From SG8-30 sp963715485 (lineage in GTDB: Bacteria > Pseudomonadota > Gammaproteobacteria > Steroidobacterales > Steroidobacteraceae): a DNA stretch of 64,000 bases. The stretch spans positions 1,798,001 to 1,862,000 of the forward strand of contig OY970244.1 in assembly GCA_963715485.1 (NCBI GenBank). The letters are read 5' to 3'. Made by a program: the position numbers and the translations under genes. Of this stretch, positions 42,968 through 51,656 are shown piece after piece (position 1 is the first letter of the stretch; each line of letters starts with the position of its first letter). The notes beneath the pieces are model-generated. The model had not been told where the DNA came from, searched no databases, and worked only from the letters and a program-made list of their open reading frames with translations.

Positions 42968-44482
42968 CTAACCTGAGCCCGCGCCGGAATCGTCGGGAGT
43001 GGCGGGGCTCGCGACCTCCCGTGCCTTGCGGCCCTTGGGCAGGTACTCCTTGAGCTCCTCGATTCGCGCCTCAAAACGTTGCCGCTGCACAGCGTTCAGA
43101 TCCGGCACCGCCAGGGCGAGGTGCAGCTGGTCGATGGCCATCTGCAGATCTCCGCCCATCACGTGGTATTCGGACATGTAGTAGTAGGCGTCGCCCGTGT
43201 CGCCCGCGGCACTGGCGACCAGGGCGATGTAGCGGGCCTGGTCCGGGGTCGGCGGCACGTTGTTGAACAGGTCGAGCAGGACCTGGTGGGCCAGGCCCGC
43301 CTGGCCCAGGTACATCAGTGTCTGCGCGTAGCGTACGGTAACGGGCACGTTGCGGGGAAACAGCTCAAGGGCACGCTCGAGCGTCTTGCGGGAGCCCTCT
43401 GCATCGCCGCCGGCCAGTTGTGCTACGCCCAGACCGGTGTGGTAGAGGGTTACGTCCGGTCGCCGTTCGACGAGGTCCTTGAGCAGGCCCACGGCCTCGG
43501 CCGCGGACGCCGCATCGGTCTCTGCCAGGAGCGCCATGGCCCGGCCATAGCGCCGCTGGTCACTGGACGGCAGGTCGGCGTTTGCGGCATCAGCGTACAG
43601 CTCGCGGAAGTTCGTCTCCGGAGGCATGTTCTGGACCCTGAGTCGCTCGCGTATCAGGCCGTAGCTGGTGCTGTCCTCGACGCTGCGCCGGCCCAATTGC
43701 TCGGCCCGATCCCTTGTCTCGGCAATTCGCTCGTTGGTTACCGGGTGACTTCGAAGCAGCTCAGGGATCATGGCGCCGGCGCTGCCCGATCGCTGCTGCA
43801 TCGTCCAGAAGAATGACGGCATGCCGGTCGGGTCAAATCCCGAATTTGCCAGGAACGTCATCCCAACCCGGTCCGCCTCGGCCTCATTGGTCCTGGTAAA
43901 GCCGATCTGCTGCTGGATCGCCAGACCCTGGGCCGCGGTGATTGTGCCCATCAGCGCATCCGGCGGCATGCCAGTGGTGGCGCCGATGAGGATGGCGGCC
44001 AGCACGGCCGCAGCCGACGCCATATTGGTGCGGCCCGCATTCTGCACCGAGCGGGCGATGTGGCGTTGGGTGACATGGGCGATTTCGTGGGCGAGCACCC
44101 CGGCAAGCTCGCTCTCGCTGGCCGTGGCCGTCAGCAGCCCTGCGTTGACGCCGATGAACCCGCCCGGCAGTGCGAAGGCGTTGATCCCGGGATCCTTGAC
44201 CACGAAGAAATGGAAGCGGTAACCACCCTCATGGGCGTGGCTCGCGAGAGCCGACCCAACCGACTGGATGTACTCGGCGACTTCAGGATCCTCGACGATC
44301 TGCCCGGTGTCCCTGAGCCCCTTTACGATCATCCGGCCGATCTTGTATTCGTCGTCCAGGGTGATGGTGGTGCTGGCCGGATTGCCAATGTCCGGGAGGT
44401 CGCCGCGGCTATCCTGGCCAAGCGCCGTCGGAGCAGCGGCCAGGGCGATGGCGATGAGAATGACGCTGCTTAGTCGTTGCAT
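42968..44482 (-). CDS. bepA: Periplasmic M48 metalloprotease, BepA-like, with TPR domain
   Basis: 504 residues. Signal peptide MQRLSSVILIAIALAAAPTALGQ; M48 zinc motif HEIAH at 132-136 with downstream AEADRVGMTFLANSG providing the third ligand; C-terminal helical TPR-like part (about 305-490). E. coli BepA (YfgC) degrades stalled LptD/BamA assembly intermediates. The start is placed at the signal peptide; upstream frame is unrelated. Confidence 0.92.
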   Translation of the reverse strand: MQRLSSVILIAIALAAAPTALGQDSRGDLPDIGNPASTTITLDDEYKIGRMIVKGLRDTGQIVEDPEVAEYIQSVGSALASHAHEGGYRFHFFVVKDPGINAFALPGGFIGVNAGLLTATASESELAGVLAHEIAHVTQRHIARSVQNAGRTNMASAAAVLAAILIGATTGMPPDALMGTITAAQGLAIQQQIGFTRTNEAEADRVGMTFLANSGFDPTGMPSFFWTMQQRSGSAGAMIPELLRSHPVTNERIAETRDRAEQLGRRSVEDSTSYGLIRERLRVQNMPPETNFRELYADAANADLPSSDQRRYGRAMALLAETDAASAAEAVGLLKDLVERRPDVTLYHTGLGVAQLAGGDAEGSRKTLERALELFPRNVPVTVRYAQTLMYLGQAGLAHQVLLDLFNNVPPTPDQARYIALVASAAGDTGDAYYYMSEYHVMGGDLQMAIDQLHLALAVPDLNAVQRQRFEARIEELKEYLPKGRKAREVASPATPDDSGAGSG

Positions 44483-44553
44483 CGGGCTGCGGCGGTCCGT
44501 AAGGATTGAGACTCCGACAATCGGGCCAGAGCGAAGTTCGCCACCGACAAGTC

Positions 44554-45975
44554 TCAGAGCGCCTCGGCGGCGAAATCGGCCAGGCGCGAGCGTTCGCCAC
44601 GCATGAGCGTGATGTGACCGGCGTGCGGCCAGCCGCAAAAGCGATTGACCACGTAGGTCAGCCCGGAGGTCGTCTCGGTCAGGTACGGCGTGTCGATCTG
44701 CGCAATGTTGCCCAGGCACACCAGCTTGGTGCCGGGGCCGGCCCGTGTCACGAGCGCGCGCATCTGCTTGGGCGTGAGGTTCTGGGCCTCGTCGAGGATC
44801 AGGTAACGATTCAGGAAGGTTCGTCCGCGCATGAAGTTCAGCGAGCGGATCTTGATGCGGTTGCGCAGCAAATCCTGGGTTGCCGCGCGCCCCCAGCTGC
44901 CGCCCTCGTGACCCTGCGTAAGGACTTCGAGGTTGTCCATCAGGGCACCCATCCAGGGCTCCATCTTTTCTTCCTCCGTACCGGGCAGGAAACCGATGTC
45001 CTCGCCCAGCGGTATGGTGACCCTGGTCATCAGGATCTCACCGAAGGAATTGGTCTCCAGCGTCTGCAGCAGACCGGCGGCCAGCGTCAGCAGCGTCTTG
45101 CCTGTACCGGCCGGTCCGAGCACCGTAACGAAGTCGATGTTCGGGTCCAGCAGCAGGTTCAATGCCAGGTTCTGCTCGCGATTGCGGGCTGTTATTCCCC
45201 AGACGGCATGGCGGGCATTGCGATAGTCGTGGGTGAGTTCCAGCGTGGCCGAATCGGCCTCGACCGAGCGGACTATTGCCTCGAAACCGTCCTCTCCCGA
45301 CTCGCAGACGAACTGGTTGACCTTCCAGTCGCGAACCAACGGACCCTGTACCCGGTAGTAGGTACGTGCCTGCTCCTGCCACGACTGCATCTCGCTGCCA
45401 TGTGTCTCCCAGAAGTCGGCGGGTAACTCGGTCACGCCCCGGAACAGCAGGTCCGCGTCCTCGATGGTCCGGTCGCTGTAGTAATCCTCGGCATGTACGC
45501 CGAGGATGGCTGCCTTGATGCGCAGGTTGATGTCCTTGGACACCAGTGTCACGCGGGACTCGGGGATTTCGCGCTGCAGCGCCAGCGTATAGCCCAGGAT
45601 CGAGTTGTCCGCGCCGTGTCCCGGCAGCGTGTCCGGCAGGCCAGTGTCGAGCTGCCGCGTCTGGAAGAAGAGCCGGCCGGACGGCGGTCGCTTGCCGTGA
45701 TTGCCCGATCGCCCGGACGGCAATTCCAGGCCACGATCGATCTGGTCCTTGGTCGCCTGTGCCATCAACTCGTCAAGGAAGCGGCTGACCTGGCGGACGT
45801 TTCGCGCGGACTCGGATAGTCCCTTCTTGCCCGCATCCAGCTCCTCGAGCACGATCATCGGGATGTAGATGTCGTGTTCCTCGAAGCGAAAAATCGCCGC
45901 AGGGTCGTGCATGACGACGTTGGTGTCCAGCACGAATGCCCGGCGCTCCGCCGGGCCGTTTGGGATGGCGGTCAA
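44554..45975 (-). CDS. PhoH2-type PIN-PhoH ATPase
   Basis: 473 residues. An N-terminal PIN ribonuclease domain (about 12-170; acidic residues D17 in FVLDTNVVMHD, D123 and D148) is joined to a PhoH ATPase (about 255-470; Walker A GPAGTGKT at 287-294, Walker B YLILDEAQNLTPKQM). PhoH2 proteins are sequence-dependent RNA helicase-RNases in mycobacteria. No upstream antitoxin-like PhoAT gene is seen. Confidence 0.92.
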   Translation of the reverse strand: MTAIPNGPAERRAFVLDTNVVMHDPAAIFRFEEHDIYIPMIVLEELDAGKKGLSESARNVRQVSRFLDELMAQATKDQIDRGLELPSGRSGNHGKRPPSGRLFFQTRQLDTGLPDTLPGHGADNSILGYTLALQREIPESRVTLVSKDINLRIKAAILGVHAEDYYSDRTIEDADLLFRGVTELPADFWETHGSEMQSWQEQARTYYRVQGPLVRDWKVNQFVCESGEDGFEAIVRSVEADSATLELTHDYRNARHAVWGITARNREQNLALNLLLDPNIDFVTVLGPAGTGKTLLTLAAGLLQTLETNSFGEILMTRVTIPLGEDIGFLPGTEEEKMEPWMGALMDNLEVLTQGHEGGSWGRAATQDLLRNRIKIRSLNFMRGRTFLNRYLILDEAQNLTPKQMRALVTRAGPGTKLVCLGNIAQIDTPYLTETTSGLTYVVNRFCGWPHAGHITLMRGERSRLADFAAEAL

Positions 45976-45988
45976 GGCAGCGGCCGCC

Positions 45989-46453
45989 TCAAAGGGACTT
46001 CACGGCGTCGAGTACCGCCTCGGCGTGGCCGTCGACCTTGACCTTGCGCCACTCCTGGCGCAGTACGCCGTCGGCATCGATGAGGAAGGTGCTGCGTTCG
46101 ATTCCCATCACCTTCTTGCCGTACATGTTCTTTTCCTTCCACACCCCGAACAGCCCGGCCACCTTGTGGTCCTCATCGGATCCGAGCTCGAAAGGAAACT
46201 TCATCTTGGCCTTGAACTTCTCGTGCGAGGCAAGCGAATCGGTGGAGATCCCCAGGATTACGGCGCCCGCCCGGCGGAATTTCGTGTGCAGGTCGCGGAA
46301 TGCCTCGCCCTCGCGGGTGCACCCGGGCGTGTTGTCCCGCGGGTAGAAGTAGACAATCAGCTTGCCACCCAGCGCATCGCGTGAGCGGAACGTCCCGCCG
46401 GTAGCCGGTAGTGAAAACGGCGGGGACTTCTTGCCCTGTGTGACCTGTGCCAT
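45989..46453 (-). CDS. bcp: Thiol peroxidase Bcp (PrxQ), 1-Cys type
   Basis: 154 residues, peroxiredoxin. Peroxidatic C45 is in NTPGCTREGEAF, and the position five residues on, where two-Cys Bcp proteins have a second cysteine (C50), is E50, so it is a 1-Cys or atypical form. It reduces peroxides. The gene lies between PhoH2 and gcvR with 30-35 nt gaps, as bcp lies next to gcvR in E. coli. Confidence 0.93.
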   Translation of the reverse strand: MAQVTQGKKSPPFSLPATGGTFRSRDALGGKLIVYFYPRDNTPGCTREGEAFRDLHTKFRRAGAVILGISTDSLASHEKFKAKMKFPFELGSDEDHKVAGLFGVWKEKNMYGKKVMGIERSTFLIDADGVLRQEWRKVKVDGHAEAVLDAVKSL

Positions 46454-46483
46454 TCGCAGTACTGTCTCCTGTCGAAATTCCGG

Positions 46484-47014
46484 TCAGGACTTGACCGGCT
46501 CGAGAATAGCGTCGATGTTGAGGTTGTCGCACATGTCCATGAATTCCTCGCGCAAGGCCCCGAGGTGAATGGTCGACGGTACATTGACGATCATGTAGAC
46601 GCCGAACATCGACGCGCCAGTATGCGGCGCGGGGTAGCTCCGGGTATTCATCTCGGAGATGTCGATACCACGCGATGAAAAGAAGCCCGACAGCGCGGAT
46701 ACGATACCTGCCTGGTCAAGGCATACGACGTCGACGGAGTAGGGGACCTGGTCCTCGCGCACCGGCCTCGGGTCAGTCCGTCGTATTTGCAGCGTGACGC
46801 CGGCGCCTTCTGCAAGTTTCTTCAACTCGGTCTCGATTCGTGCCACCGAGTGCCAGTTTCCCGCGACCAGCATGAGAACGGCGAACTCGGCGCCGAGCGC
46901 GGTCATGCGGCTCTCGCTGATGTTTCCGCCACAGTCGGCGATCACCTTGCTGAGTTCGTGGACCAGGCCGACGCGGTCGTTGCCAATGGCGGAAATCGCG
47001 ATGTATTGCTTCAT
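46484..47014 (-). CDS. gcvR: Glycine cleavage system transcriptional repressor GcvR
   Basis: 176 residues with two ACT domains (about 4-70 and 92-170): YIAISAIGNDRVGLVHELSKVIADCGGNISES and YSVDVVCLDQAGIVSALSGFFSSRGIDISEMNTR. E. coli GcvR binds GcvA to stop gcv activation. Gene order bcp-gcvR-dapA is like E. coli. It is divergent from dapA. Confidence 0.93.
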   Translation of the reverse strand: MKQYIAISAIGNDRVGLVHELSKVIADCGGNISESRMTALGAEFAVLMLVAGNWHSVARIETELKKLAEGAGVTLQIRRTDPRPVREDQVPYSVDVVCLDQAGIVSALSGFFSSRGIDISEMNTRSYPAPHTGASMFGVYMIVNVPSTIHLGALREEFMDMCDNLNIDAILEPVKS

Positions 47015-47149
47015 TATGGGGACGCGGGGAACAGGGCCAGCAGTTTACCGGGATCGGGCCTCGCTGGAAACGCCGGGAAGTCGTCCTTGCGCCGGCAGGT
47101 GGCCCGAAAGTACGATCCGGGGTCATTCGGGCCGATACGTCAGATACCC

Positions 47150-48025
47150 ATGTTCCGCGGCAGCATCGTAGCGCTTGTCACCCCCATGGCGGAGTCCGGC
47201 GAGGTCGACTACGCCGCATTCGAGTCCCTGCTGGACTGGCATGCCGAGCAGGGGACTGACGGCGTCGTGGTGCTCGGTACGACCGGGGAATCGCCCACCA
47301 TTACCGCGGCGGAGAGCGACGAATTGCTGCGCCGGGCGGTCCGCAGGTTGGGCGGCCGACTGCCCGTAATCGCCGGTACCGGGACCAACTCGACCGCTAC
47401 GACGGTCGAAAGGACCCGTCGGGCCTGTGAGCACGGCGTGGACGGGGTGCTGATCGTTACCCCGTACTACAACAAGCCCGGGCAGGAAGGCCTGGTCCAG
47501 CACTTTTCCGCTGCAGCAGATGCCAGCAGCGTGCCGGTAATCCTGTACAACGTTCCGTCCCGTACTGCCTGTGATCTCCTGCCGCCGGCGGTGGAAAGGT
47601 TATCGGAGCATCCGCGGATTGTCGGGGTCAAGGAGGCCACGGGACAACTGACCAGGGCCCGGGAAATACTCGAGCGCTGCGGAGACGATTTCCTGATTCT
47701 CTCGGGAGACGATGCGAGCTGCCGGGAGCTCATGCTGGCAGGAGCGCAGGGTGTGATTTCGGTCACCGCGAATGCCGCGCCGCGCCTGATGCATGAACTT
47801 TGCGACGCGGCGCTGGAAGGCGATGCTTCGGGTGCGCTGCTGGTCGACCAGCGGCTGGAGTTACTGCACCGGGACCTGTTCGTCGAGGCGAATCCGATCC
47901 CGGTCAAGTGGTCGGTGGCCAGGTTGGGGCTCATTCCGCCCGGAATCCGGTTACCATTGACCCCATTGGAGACACGGCACCACGCGGTCGTCCTGGCCGC
48001 GATGAAGCATGCCCAGATCATCTGA
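47150..48025 (+). CDS. dapA: 4-hydroxy-tetrahydrodipicolinate synthase
   Basis: 291 residues, N-acetylneuraminate lyase superfamily. Schiff-base lysine K161 in IVGVKEATG, catalytic Y133 in ILYNVPSRTA and TT at 44-45 in VLGTTGESPT. It condenses pyruvate with aspartate semialdehyde in lysine/DAP biosynthesis. The ATG at 47150 begins the family N-terminus (FRGSIVALVTPM); upstream frame is unrelated. Confidence 0.97.
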   Translation: MFRGSIVALVTPMAESGEVDYAAFESLLDWHAEQGTDGVVVLGTTGESPTITAAESDELLRRAVRRLGGRLPVIAGTGTNSTATTVERTRRACEHGVDGVLIVTPYYNKPGQEGLVQHFSAAADASSVPVILYNVPSRTACDLLPPAVERLSEHPRIVGVKEATGQLTRAREILERCGDDFLILSGDDASCRELMLAGAQGVISVTANAAPRLMHELCDAALEGDASGALLVDQRLELLHRDLFVEANPIPVKWSVARLGLIPPGIRLPLTPLETRHHAVVLAAMKHAQII

Positions 48026-48035
48026 CGAGGAATCG

Positions 48036-48299
48036 ATGCGAATCGTTGTACTGATCGCCTTCCTGGCGCTGGCCGGTTGCGGCGCGTTCCGGCCGACATT
48101 TGAAGACTGCGCCGAGACACCCGCGTACGCCGGTGCGAAGGAATTGCCACCGCTGCGGGTGCCGGAGGGCATCGACGCGCCGGACACCGGCAACGCGCTG
48201 AAGGTGCCGGCCGTGGCGGTTCCCGAGAAGCCGATCGACGGGCGGTGCATCGACATTCCGCCGAGTTACGGGGCCCCGCGGCCCCCAAACGGCGGCTGA
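48036..48299 (+). CDS. Short BamC-like lipoprotein
   Basis: 87 residues with a lipobox LAGC near residue 15. After the lipidated cysteine comes a proline-rich segment: AYAGAKELPPLRVPEGIDAP, then NALKVPAVAVPEKPI and CIDIPPSYG. This looks like the N-terminal unstructured segment of BamC, which clamps BamD, but the two helix-grip domains (about 200 residues) are missing. It starts 10 nt after dapA, where E. coli has bamC. I infer a minimal BamC-like protein or remnant. Function unproven. Confidence 0.7.
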   Translation: MRIVVLIAFLALAGCGAFRPTFEDCAETPAYAGAKELPPLRVPEGIDAPDTGNALKVPAVAVPEKPIDGRCIDIPPSYGAPRPPNGG

Positions 48300-48424
48300 G
48301 GCATCAGGTTGCCGCCCGCCCGGGCGTCGGGTAGGCTTCCCGCCCCTTCCGGCAGGTGGCCGGCCGCTGGCGAGTGATCCAGACGTCTGCGAAGGGCGTC
48401 GCCTTCGGGTCGATGGTGGGAATC

Positions 48425-48516
48425 GGAGAGGTGGCCGAGTGGTCGAAGGCGCTGGACTGGAATTCCAGTAATATCTAACAAGGTATTCGTGGGTTCGAAT
48501 CCCACCCTCTCCGCCA
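48425..48516 (+). tRNA. tRNA-Ser, anticodon GGA
   Basis: 92 nt with a CCA end encoded. Acceptor GGAGAGG pairs with CCTCTCC; the anticodon stem CTGGA / TCCAG encloses loop CTGGAAT with anticodon GGA (reads UCC/UCU). A long variable arm and T-arm GTGGG TTCGAAT CCCAC follow, fitting a class II tRNA-Ser. Confidence 0.97.
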
Positions 48517-48621
48517 GTCAATGAAAAGGGGCCCCAGCGGGGCCTTTTTTCATTGACCAGTGAGGGAGCGTGGACGAACCCACCGGGGTTCGACCAGCGG
48601 TCACGGAGTGGCCGCGCAGGA
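48498..48621 (+). repeat. Tandem duplication around tRNA-Ser 3' end, copy 1
   Basis: A 124-bp segment running from the T-loop of the tRNA (AATCCCACC) through its 3' end, the terminator and about 65 bp beyond. The same segment recurs at 48684-48807, offset by 186 bp, with one mismatch noted (GGTC versus GCTC). Confidence 0.93.
48519..48555 (+). terminator. Terminator of tRNA-Ser
   Basis: AAAAGGGGCC and GGCCTTTTTT pair around CCAGCGG, extended by CAATG / CATTG; a T6 tract is built into the stem. It begins 3 nt after the tRNA and also reads as a two-way terminator. Confidence 0.9.
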
Positions 48622-48683
48622 CAGCGCCGTGAAACGGCGCTGGTCCCGAGCCGGTAGGCGAGGGATGCGTCCGGAGGGCGCAC

Positions 48684-48807
48684 AATCCCACCCTCTCCGC
48701 CAGTCAATGAAAAGGGGCCCCAGCGGGGCCTTTTTTCATTGACCAGTGAGGGAGCGTGGACGAACCCACCGGGGTTCGACCAGCGCTCACGGAGTGGCCG
48801 CGCAGGA
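48684..48807 (+). repeat. Tandem duplication around tRNA-Ser 3' end, copy 2
   Basis: Holds the last 19 nt of the tRNA (to CCA at 48702) without the rest, a second copy of the terminator (48705-48741) and the following 65 bp. A 62-bp unshared segment (48622-48683) with a hairpin CAGCGCCGT-GAA-ACGGCGCTG separates the two copies. Confidence 0.93.
48705..48741 (+). terminator. Second copy of the tRNA-Ser terminator
   Basis: The same hairpin as at 48519-48555, 186 bp on, inside the duplicate. It lies upstream of the SRP RNA promoter candidate and would insulate it. Confidence 0.85.
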
Positions 48808-48832
48808 GCAAGAGTTTCGTGCTTCCCAGCGG

Positions 48833-48861
48833 TTGACGCTACCCGACCCCCACCTTACGAT
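48833..48861 (+). promoter_or_regulatory. Sigma-70 promoter upstream of the SRP RNA
   Basis: TTGACG (48833-48838) and TACGAT (48856-48861) are exactly 17 nt apart. The expected start near 48868 leaves a 60-nt leader before the SRP RNA body, to be trimmed (as RNase P trims the E. coli precursor). Confidence 0.7.
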
Positions 48862-48927
48862 GCCAACGATCGAGGGTCCGCGCGGAGTCGGCGGGCGAAC
48901 GTCGAATTCGATCTCCTTGGTCACCAT

Positions 48928-49043
<116 letters not shown>

Positions 49044-49080
49044 CGATTTTTCACGGCCGCAAAGGAAGCCCCGACACCGC

Positions 49081-50667
49081 ATGAGCTACCTGGTCCTCGC
49101 GCGCAAGTGGCGTCCCCGACGCTTCGATGAACTGGTGGGACAGGAGCACGTCCTGCGCGCGCTGGTCAACGCGCTGGATTCTGGCCGCGTTCACCACGCT
49201 TTCCTGTTCACCGGGACGCGCGGCGTTGGCAAGACGACCATTGCACGCATCCTGGCCAAGTCGCTTAATTGCGAAAAAGGCGTTACTTCGACGCCCTGCT
49301 GTGAATGCGGTTCCTGTCGTGAGATCGACGAGGGTCGGTTTGTCGACCTGATCGAGGTCGACGCGGCCTCGCGTACCAAGGTCGATGACACCCGCGAGCT
49401 GCTGGATAACGTCCAGTATGCTCCGACGCGTGGACGCTACAAGGTGTACCTGATCGACGAGGTGCACATGTTGTCTAACCACTCCTTCAACGCATTGCTC
49501 AAGACGCTGGAGGAGCCCCCGCCGCACGTCAAGTTCCTGCTGGCGACCACCGACCCACAGAAACTGCCGGTGACGGTGCTGTCGCGCTGTCTGCAGTTCA
49601 ACCTGAAGCGCCTTGCGCCATCGCTGATCGGTGAGCGGCTCAAGTCCATCCTCGAGGCCGAAAAGGTCGACTATGAGCCGGCAGCGATCGGGCTGCTGGC
49701 GCGGGCTGCCGATGGCAGCCTGCGCGACGGACTGTCGTTACTCGACCAGATGCTGGCCTTTGGCGGTGGCAAGGTGGGGGAGGCGGACGCGAGGCTGATG
49801 CTCGGTACGATCGATCGCCAGTACGTCTTCCAGCTGCTTGAACGGCTGGCTGAGCGCGACGCGGCCGGCCTGATGGCCTCCGTCGCGGCGATGGACGAGC
49901 ACGGGCCTGACTATGGGCAGGTGCTCGACGAGCTGGCGAGCCTGTTGCAAAAGGTGGCCCTGAAGCAGGCGGTCGAGGACCTGCCCGCGGACGAGATCTG
50001 GGGAATCGCCGAGTTGGCGAGTTTCGCCACAATAATTTCCTCGGAAGACCTGCAGCTCTACTACCAGATGGCGATCCTGGGCCGGCGCGACCTGCCGCTG
50101 GCGCCGGACCCCCGAGGCGGCTTCGAAATGGTCCTGCTGCGGATGCTCGCCTTCCGGCCCGCGGCGTCGCCAGATGGTCAGGAGCCGCCGACGCCGAAAG
50201 CCACGACAGCGGGTCGCGCCCCCACACGGCCAGTGCGATCGCGACCTGCATCCCCAAAGAAGGAGCGCTCAGCGGCAACGACCATCGACCTGAGCGATTG
50301 GCGCGCGGTAGTGAGCCAGCTCGGCTTGCAGGCAGCGGCGCGCCAGCTGGCGTCGCACCTGAGTTTCGTAGCGCTTGACGGCGACGTCCTACGCCTGACG
50401 CTCGATGCGCGGGGGCAGGCCCTGCACACGCGCCAGCTGGAGGAGCGTGTCGCCCAGGCGGTTTCGCAGCTGCTGGGACGATCCGTGCATCTCGATCTCG
50501 AAGTCGCCCAGGGTGCAATCGAGACGCCGGCGAGGGCGGAGGAACGCGAACAGCAGTCCCGCCTCGAACAGGCGCGGCTTGCACTCGAAAGCGACCCCAC
50601 CGTGAAGGCACTCAAGGACCGGTTCGGCGCCGTGGTGCAGCCGGACTCCATCAAGCCGCTGGGCTAG
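49081..50667 (+). CDS. dnaX: DNA polymerase III subunits gamma and tau
   Basis: 528 residues. The AAA+ clamp-loader part has Walker A GTRGVGKT at 45-52, a zinc module with C64, C73, C76 and C79, and RFC box DEVHMLSNHSFNALLKTLEEPP near 125-146. Domain III follows, then a Pro/Ala/Arg-rich linker (about 355-400) and a C-terminal tau-like domain. No A AAA AAG slippery heptamer is visible, so a gamma form by frameshifting is not supported. The order dnaX-ybaB-recR is conserved in gammaproteobacteria. Confidence 0.96.
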   Translation: MSYLVLARKWRPRRFDELVGQEHVLRALVNALDSGRVHHAFLFTGTRGVGKTTIARILAKSLNCEKGVTSTPCCECGSCREIDEGRFVDLIEVDAASRTKVDDTRELLDNVQYAPTRGRYKVYLIDEVHMLSNHSFNALLKTLEEPPPHVKFLLATTDPQKLPVTVLSRCLQFNLKRLAPSLIGERLKSILEAEKVDYEPAAIGLLARAADGSLRDGLSLLDQMLAFGGGKVGEADARLMLGTIDRQYVFQLLERLAERDAAGLMASVAAMDEHGPDYGQVLDELASLLQKVALKQAVEDLPADEIWGIAELASFATIISSEDLQLYYQMAILGRRDLPLAPDPRGGFEMVLLRMLAFRPAASPDGQEPPTPKATTAGRAPTRPVRSRPASPKKERSAATTIDLSDWRAVVSQLGLQAAARQLASHLSFVALDGDVLRLTLDARGQALHTRQLEERVAQAVSQLLGRSVHLDLEVAQGAIETPARAEEREQQSRLEQARLALESDPTVKALKDRFGAVVQPDSIKPLG

Positions 50668-50714
50668 GGCGTGTCATCTGCCCCTGGATTGAAGACAGCG
50701 ATACGGAGCAGGAA

Positions 50715-51041
50715 ATGAAGCAGAACATCGGCGCGCTAATGCGCCAGGCGCAGCAGCTGCAGGAAAACATGCAGAAGGCCCAGGCCGAACTGGCCAACCT
50801 CGAGGTTGTTGGCGAGGCCGGCGGCGGCATGGTCAGGGTCACCATGACCGGTCGTAACGAGGTTCGCAGGGTGCAGATCGAGCCTTCGGTCGCGACTTCG
50901 GGCGATACCGAGATGCTCGAGGACCTGATCGCGGCCGCCTGTAACGACGCGGTGCGCAAGGCCGGCGAAGCCGCGCAGGAGAAGATGTCCGGGATGATGG
51001 GTGGGATGCCGTTACCGCCCGGGCTGAAGATGCCCTTCTGA
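50715..51041 (+). CDS. ybaB: Nucleoid-associated protein YbaB/EbfC
   Basis: 108 residues. Family blocks MRQAQQLQENMQKAQAELANLEVVGEAGGGMVRVTMTGRNEVRRVQIEPS and DLIAAACNDAVRKAGEAAQEKMSGMMGGMPLPPGLKMPF. Small dimer that binds DNA; sits in the dnaX-recR operon. 47 nt after dnaX. Confidence 0.96.
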   Translation: MKQNIGALMRQAQQLQENMQKAQAELANLEVVGEAGGGMVRVTMTGRNEVRRVQIEPSVATSGDTEMLEDLIAAACNDAVRKAGEAAQEKMSGMMGGMPLPPGLKMPF

Positions 51042-51056
51042 CAGGGCCAGGACGTC

Positions 51057-51656
51057 TTGAAGTACTCACCAACCCTCGGGCAGCTGATCGACGCGCTGCG
51101 GATCCTGCCTGGCGTGGGACCGAAGTCCGCGCAACGCATGGCCTTCTATCTGCTGGAGCGCAACCGTGATGGTGCCCGGACGCTGGCGCGGGCACTCGAT
51201 GAAGCTGCGACCACGGTCAGGCACTGCAAGCGCTGCAGGATGCTCACCGACGGCGAGCTCTGTGTCGTCTGTGCGGCGCCACGACGTGACGACAGCCTGT
51301 TATGCGTCGTCGAGTCACCCGCTGACGTCGCCGCGGTGGAGCAATCAGGTGGTTACCGCGGGCGCTATTTCGTGCTCATGGGCCACCTGTCCCCGCTCGA
51401 TGGAATCGGGCCGGCGGAACTCGGAATTTCGCTGCTCGAGTCCATTCTGGACGAAGGCGTGGTGCGCGAGGTCATTGTCGCCACCAACCCAACAGTAGAG
51501 GGCGAGGCGACCGCACATTTCCTTGGCGACCTGGTCAATCGCCGTGGCATACGCGCGTCCCGCATTGCGCATGGGGTGCCGGTAGGCGGCGAGCTGGAAT
51601 ACGTCGACGGCGGCACGCTGGCTCATGCGCTCGCAGGACGGCAGGCTATTTCCTGA
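51057..51656 (+). CDS. recR: Recombination protein RecR
   Basis: 199 residues from a TTG start (KYSPTLGQLIDALRILPGVGPKSAQRMAFYLL). HhH motif, a zinc finger CKRCRMLTDGELCVVC near 58-73, and a Toprim domain (CVVESPADVAAVEQSG, YFVLMGHLSPLDGIGP). RecR works with RecO and RecF to load RecA. The stop overlaps the end of rsgA (convergent). Confidence 0.96.
   Translation: MKYSPTLGQLIDALRILPGVGPKSAQRMAFYLLERNRDGARTLARALDEAATTVRHCKRCRMLTDGELCVVCAAPRRDDSLLCVVESPADVAAVEQSGGYRGRYFVLMGHLSPLDGIGPAELGISLLESILDEGVVREVIVATNPTVEGEATAHFLGDLVNRRGIRASRIAHGVPVGGELEYVDGGTLAHALAGRQAIS

Noticed and set aside
44554..45975. PIN-domain toxin of a toxin-antitoxin pair
   Set aside because: The PIN domain is fused to a PhoH ATPase and there is no antitoxin-like gene next to it.
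48684..48702. Second tRNA-Ser gene or tRNA pseudogene
   Set aside because: Only the last 19 nt of the tRNA are present in the duplicate; it cannot fold as a tRNA.
48498..48807. attL/attR pair of an integrated element
   Set aside because: Identity extends 105 bp past the tRNA and the gap between copies is only 62 bp with no integrase, so a tandem duplication is simpler.
49081..50667. Programmed frameshift in dnaX
   Set aside because: No A AAA AAG heptamer or adjacent stem was found; only the tau-length frame is supported.
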